Below, piece after piece: positions 60,440 to 64,000 of a stretch of DNA of 64,000 nt. The position numbers were made by a program, and so were the translations under genes. This stretch comes from Kuschelorhynchus macadamiae. Its lineage: Eukaryota; Arthropoda; Insecta; Coleoptera; Curculionidae. The notes beneath the pieces are model-generated. The model saw only the letters and a list, made by a program, of their open reading frames with translations, did not search any database and was not told the origin of the DNA. The stretch covers positions 186,001 through 250,000 of the forward strand of contig JAUTXW010001342.1 in the NCBI GenBank assembly GCA_030620095.1, read 5' to 3'. The number at the start of each line of letters is the position of its first letter. Within the stretch, counting starts at the first letter, position 1.

Positions 60440-61760
60440 AAACTTATTAATGCAGCCGTAAACCCACTTTTGAATGGAAACCAACAAGGCTCTGATATTA
60501 AATAAAATAGATGCACCGAATACCGTCTAACGCACCTACTGTACATGGACGCCATAAAATATATGCAGCCTCAGAGAGGCAAATAAAAAACGTCCTTCAG
60601 ATGACTGAACGCTTTTCAACTGACGTTAAAATGGACTGGATAGATACCAATCATTCAGTATTCGACAAGAGACTCTGGAAGAAACAAAATACCAATTAGC
60701 GGGTAGTGGAACTATAGACCCTATGAATAAAAATGACGTATACAAGCACGAGGCCGGCACCAATCTAGAAGAATACTGCATAAAGAAGTGAAGGAGAAAA
60801 CCATAAGAATTTGTTTAAAGCGAGTAAAAGATATCGTGACTTCAAAATTAAATGAAAAAAATACCTTTAAAGCGATAAACACCTTTGCTGTGTCCCTCCA
60901 GACTTACACTTTTGGGGTTTTCAAGTGGACACGCACAGACTTAAAGAGCATACTTATTAATACACCTTCTATGTTAACAAGATTTAGAACGCTGCACCCG
61001 AAATCAACAATTGAACTGTTGGTTTTCAAAAGAAAAAGAGGTAGTAGAGGATTAACTGATATAATCTTCATTACAGACTGGTCAATCACGTACAGAGGTA
61101 ATTTTGGAATACAAACCTCTCGGCGTTTCATTAAGTTGCTATCAGAGCAGATAACAATTATACGCTACTTCAACTTGCTCAAACTGTTCAAGCAGATATA
61201 GTGTCAGAATCTGCCAATGCCAAAGAAACAATCAAACAATAGATCCCAAAAGGAATTACATGGTCAACATCCACATGACTTACACCGGAAATATATCCAC
61301 ATTGAAGTATCTAACAGATGGGTGACTAATGCGGACTTATTAATGGGTACTAAAGGATTCATGGTCGCCATACAAGACTAGGTTGCAACGACCAAAAACT
61401 ACCTCAAATATATCAGCAAAGTAGGTATAGAGGGCGATAAACCATACAACACATAACAGGAATGTGCCAGGTGCTTTCACCGAACGAGTATACCAGAAGA
61501 CATGATCAGGTGGCGAAGATTGCTGACCAAAATCTTGCGCAGCCTGCAGGAAAATTATAAACCATATTACCTTAATTTACCTAGTGTAGTTCTCGATGAT
61601 GATACCCATAAACTGTATTGGAACAGATTAGTCATAACTGACAAAACAATACCGGCCAAATGACCTGATATAAGCTTGATAGATAAGACCAAAAAACACA
61701 TATACCTTATTGACCTAGCGATTCCTAATACTTACATAGGCAGCATGGCGTCTTGCTTTA
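60440..61760 (+). pseudogene. R4/Dong-like LINE, 3' part of pol with nuclease-like end
   Basis: Readings resume with AAVNPLL, then LYMDAIK (60538), which corresponds to the YxDD box with the second Asp changed to Ala, and AASERQIKNVLQMTERFSTD. The 60788-61201 frame gives KAINTFAVSLQTYTFGVFKW and RGLTDI. Later shifted frames give SNRWVTNADLLMGTKGF, LYWNRLVITDKTI, PDISLIDKTKKHIYLIDLAI and PNTY. The PD...D order resembles the restriction-like endonuclease of R2/R4-type LINEs, placed C-terminally. Stops in many places and the altered YMDA box show it is inactive. Confidence 0.75.
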
Positions 61761-62338
61761 GGCCGATGACTTTGCTTTTACTTAACAAATGGAGATTTAC
61801 CGGCAATAATAAAAATACATAATCATCTATATTTTGAAAACCCTAGGCCAGATGTTTCAGCAAGTTCGTGATAGAGATGTACTACACCAATTTACATGAT
61901 TTTTTTTTGAAATGATCGTCTGGTTACCGAGACCTTTCAACACCATTTTTTGTATTGTTTTATTGCGTATTTTCTCTATAAAACCAATATGTTTTTCTTC
62001 AATAATATTTCTAACATTTCTGGACGATGTGAAGAACGCGCTCCATATTTTTATAATTCTACATCTAACGGAAAAGGAAGAACAAGGTCTTCCGGGACAG
62101 CTAGTTATAATAATAAGTATTTGTCATGCCTTATCAACCATAGGAATCACCCATACAAAACCATAATAAACTTCTAACGGATCTGCAACTAAATACACAT
62201 ATCCACACCCCAGCACAAAGTTCAATCGTGCTCCGTACTTGCAACCTGGTTTGCTCATTGCTACAAATTCAGTAGCCATTTACTGTACAGGGGTTTCCCG
62301 TATATTTTTCAACCCATCTAGAGAGTTTATTTGAATAA
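61761..62338. other. Stretch without recognised features
   Basis: The 75-84-codon frames at 61912-62177 have no family motif. Confidence 0.4.
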
Positions 62339-62717
62339 ATACGGAAATGTCGTATATACAAAAGTTGTTGGGTTTTTTATGAAGATTTAGAATATTATAT
62401 CATTAGTGCAAAAATACTATTGGAAATGTCAAATTTTGACAAGTTGTCAGTTTTTTTAAATGAAACACCCTGTATATTAAATCATATTCTTGAAGATCTT
62501 TTTTTTTTCTAATTTCAAATATATATACTTTTAATATATTCTGTCAATTAGTTTTGGATATATAAGCGTTTAAACATTAAAGAAATGGTAAGCTAATTTG
62601 CGGTAAAACATAGTGAGCCATGGTCAAGACAATTGCAATGAACGACGCCTTTTTGACGTTTACCGGTCAGACGTGTCTATTTACGAGCATTTTTAATAAT
62701 TTCTAATACTTTGGACG

Positions 62718-63782
62718 ATGGGTTATTCGGAAGAAGAGAAACTCGACATGATAGAATTATTTTATTTACGTGGTAAAAATGCATCGATAGCTTGTAACGA
62801 ATATCATATACGGTTTCCAGATAGACCAACACCGACTTGTTGGACAAAAAATAGTTGAAAGATACGCTGAAGAAGATTTAAATATTTTTTTATATTTTGA
62901 GGGTAATTTGGAAACTTTTGTATTAAAATAATGTATTTATCTTATTTATTCTTGTTTTATAAAATCCTGAGCGTTCAATTCCCGATGCAGCCACTTTTCT
63001 TAACAAATCATGGCATGAAATCCACTCAGTTCTAAAACATTATAAATATAAGCCATATAAGTTTTTAACTACTCGAGAATAACGGATCAAAATAAAATAG
63101 ACCGATTACACTTCTGCCCAGAAATAGAAAGACGTGTTGTGATGAACCAACTAAATCTGTCAAACATAATTTTTACTGATGAGGCAACATTTACCACTGG
63201 AGGCATGTTTAATCGGAAAAATAAGCATTTTTGCTCAAAAGAAAACCCGCGAGCTCTTCAGGCGGTCAAAATACAGGGAAGAAGATCCCTACATGTTTGG
63301 TGTGGCCTTCTTAACAATCATGTTATTGGACCTATATTTTTAAATGGGAATTTAACCGGACAAAGGTATCAGAAGTTATTAAAAAACGAAATCGAGGGGC
63401 ATTTAGAACAACTACCGATTAATCCATCTTAATTAGATATGGCAACAAGATGGTTCATAAAGTCCAGCCGGTCACCAATTTTTTAAATGACAGGTATCTA
63501 TTTTGGACTGGAAGACATGGACCATTAAGATGGCCAGCAAACAGTCCCGATCTCTCTCCATTGGATATATTTTTGTGGGGTTATCTGAGAAACAAGATGT
63601 ACTACAATAGGCCAAGAACCATCCAAGTTTTAGAGCAAAATATAGTCCAAACAATCGACGATTTAAACACCCAATCACCTTATTTTATCAACGCATCCAT
63701 ACACAGAAAAATTAGAAGAAATATTCAGGAATGCATTATAAACCAAGGAGGCTATATAGAAAACCAAAACTTAGTACTTTAA
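62718..63782 (+). pseudogene. Mariner-type DDE transposase (frameshifted)
   Basis: The ATG at 62718 opens MGYSEEEKLDMIELFYLRGK, a DUF4817-like first helix, with an early stop at about 62854 and a non-homologous-looking stretch to about 62960. SWHEIHSVLKHYKYKPYKF (near 63020) precedes the catalytic core. The 63139-63432 frame has NIIFTDEATFTTGG (first Asp) and VWCGLLNNHVIGPIFLNG. A shift near 63440 separates QQDGS (second Asp) from the 63450-63782 frame, with PANSPDLSPLDIFLWG (third Asp) and NQGGYIENQN. All three acidic residues are kept, so this copy is better preserved than that at 20.5-21.2 kb, but it cannot be read through without the shifts. Confidence 0.8.
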
Positions 63783-63904
63783 GCTACTATTATTATTTAC
63801 CTATTTTATATTATTGATTTTTTACGGTATTGTTTCTTTCCACTATTCTAACTTTTCGCTTGTGTTTTTCTTTCATTCAATTGTTTAACGATGTTTAATA
63901 TATG

Positions 63905-64000
63905 CTACGAGTAGGTGTTGATCTATCTGGAAACCGTCTATGATATTCGTTACGAGCTATCGATGCACTTTTACCACGTAACTAAAATAATTCTATCATG
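63905..64000 (-). repeat. Inner part of the right terminal inverted repeat
   Basis: Reverse complement of about 62746-62845 with roughly 90 percent identity. It contains an inverted copy of the codons following the transposase start. Confidence 0.85.

Larger units (their letters stand above)
62339..64000 (+). mobile_element. Mariner-type transposon whose long TIRs include the transposase start (right end off window)
   Basis: The leader 62339-62717 contains GGAAATGTCAAATTTTGACA and AACACCCTGTATATTAAAT and matches the 19987-20340 leader. The transposase start region (62718-62850) is found again as its reverse complement at about 63905-64000, with TCTATCTGGAAACCGT and ATAATTCTATCATG matching. 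The right TIR thus begins inside window coordinates ~63905 and continues past the end. The two TIRs therefore cover both the promoter-side leader and the first helix-turn-helix codons. Confidence 0.8.

Overview
This is an AT-rich, animal-type nuclear genome segment, most likely from an insect and quite possibly a beetle. The pointers are the mix of Penelope-like, BEL/Pao, non-LTR, mariner/rosa-like, hAT-like and Crypton-like relics, the many long (TA)n arrays, and one gene with an insect-type N-terminus. There is no bacterial-style gene packing. No operon, rRNA, tRNA or CRISPR array is visible. The species call is inference only.

Only one stretch looks like a host gene: a 278-codon open exon on the minus strand at 34620-35456. 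It has a Tudor/SH3-like N-terminus, acidic serine repeats, a Cys/His cluster and a lysine-rich tail. A strong GTGAGT donor sits right at its stop, and a GC-richer, CCAAT-containing promoter-like stretch lies upstream. Its downstream exons were not found and would lie to the left.

Almost everything else is mobile DNA in various states of decay. From left to right: a fold-back element (1-380); a 292-bp tandem duplication (2648-3229); a palindromic element with a hammerhead-like motif (5700-6295); a satellite-like family (6855-7680, with relatives near 33.1 kb and 55.4 kb); a second fold-back (8111-8510); the 5' half of an R1-like LINE (11635-13560); a BEL/Pao gag-protease relic on the minus strand (13735-15290); a Penelope-like element with RT and GIY-YIG domains (15400-17250); a fold-back (17985-18515); a minus-strand mariner-type relic (19987-21270) abutting a second Penelope fragment (21270-21850); and a Penelope-type tail (24440-24560).

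After a long quiet stretch (24.6-30.9 kb) come a mariner remnant (31550-32176), a repeat cluster (33.1-33.8 kb) and the host-like gene. Next are a nearly complete mariner/rosa-like transposon with near-identical 260-bp terminal inverted repeats (40090-42088) and a 407-bp Penelope tail bounded by a 78-bp inverted repeat (42149-42555). These are followed by a mariner N-terminal fragment (47.2 kb), a Jockey/CR1-like RT relic (47.9-49.3 kb), a palindromic element (50080-50965) and an hAT-like relic (52.0-53.7 kb). The window ends with an R4/Dong-like LINE split by a Crypton-type recombinase (58650-61760) and a mariner-type element whose terminal inverted repeats run into its own transposase start (62339 to the window end).

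The features do not form a pathway. The themes are insertion of elements next to or inside (TA)n tracts, nesting of elements in one another, and recurring hairpin-plus-GAAA (hammerhead-like) modules linked to Penelope-like tails. All homology statements come from reading motifs by eye, without database searches.
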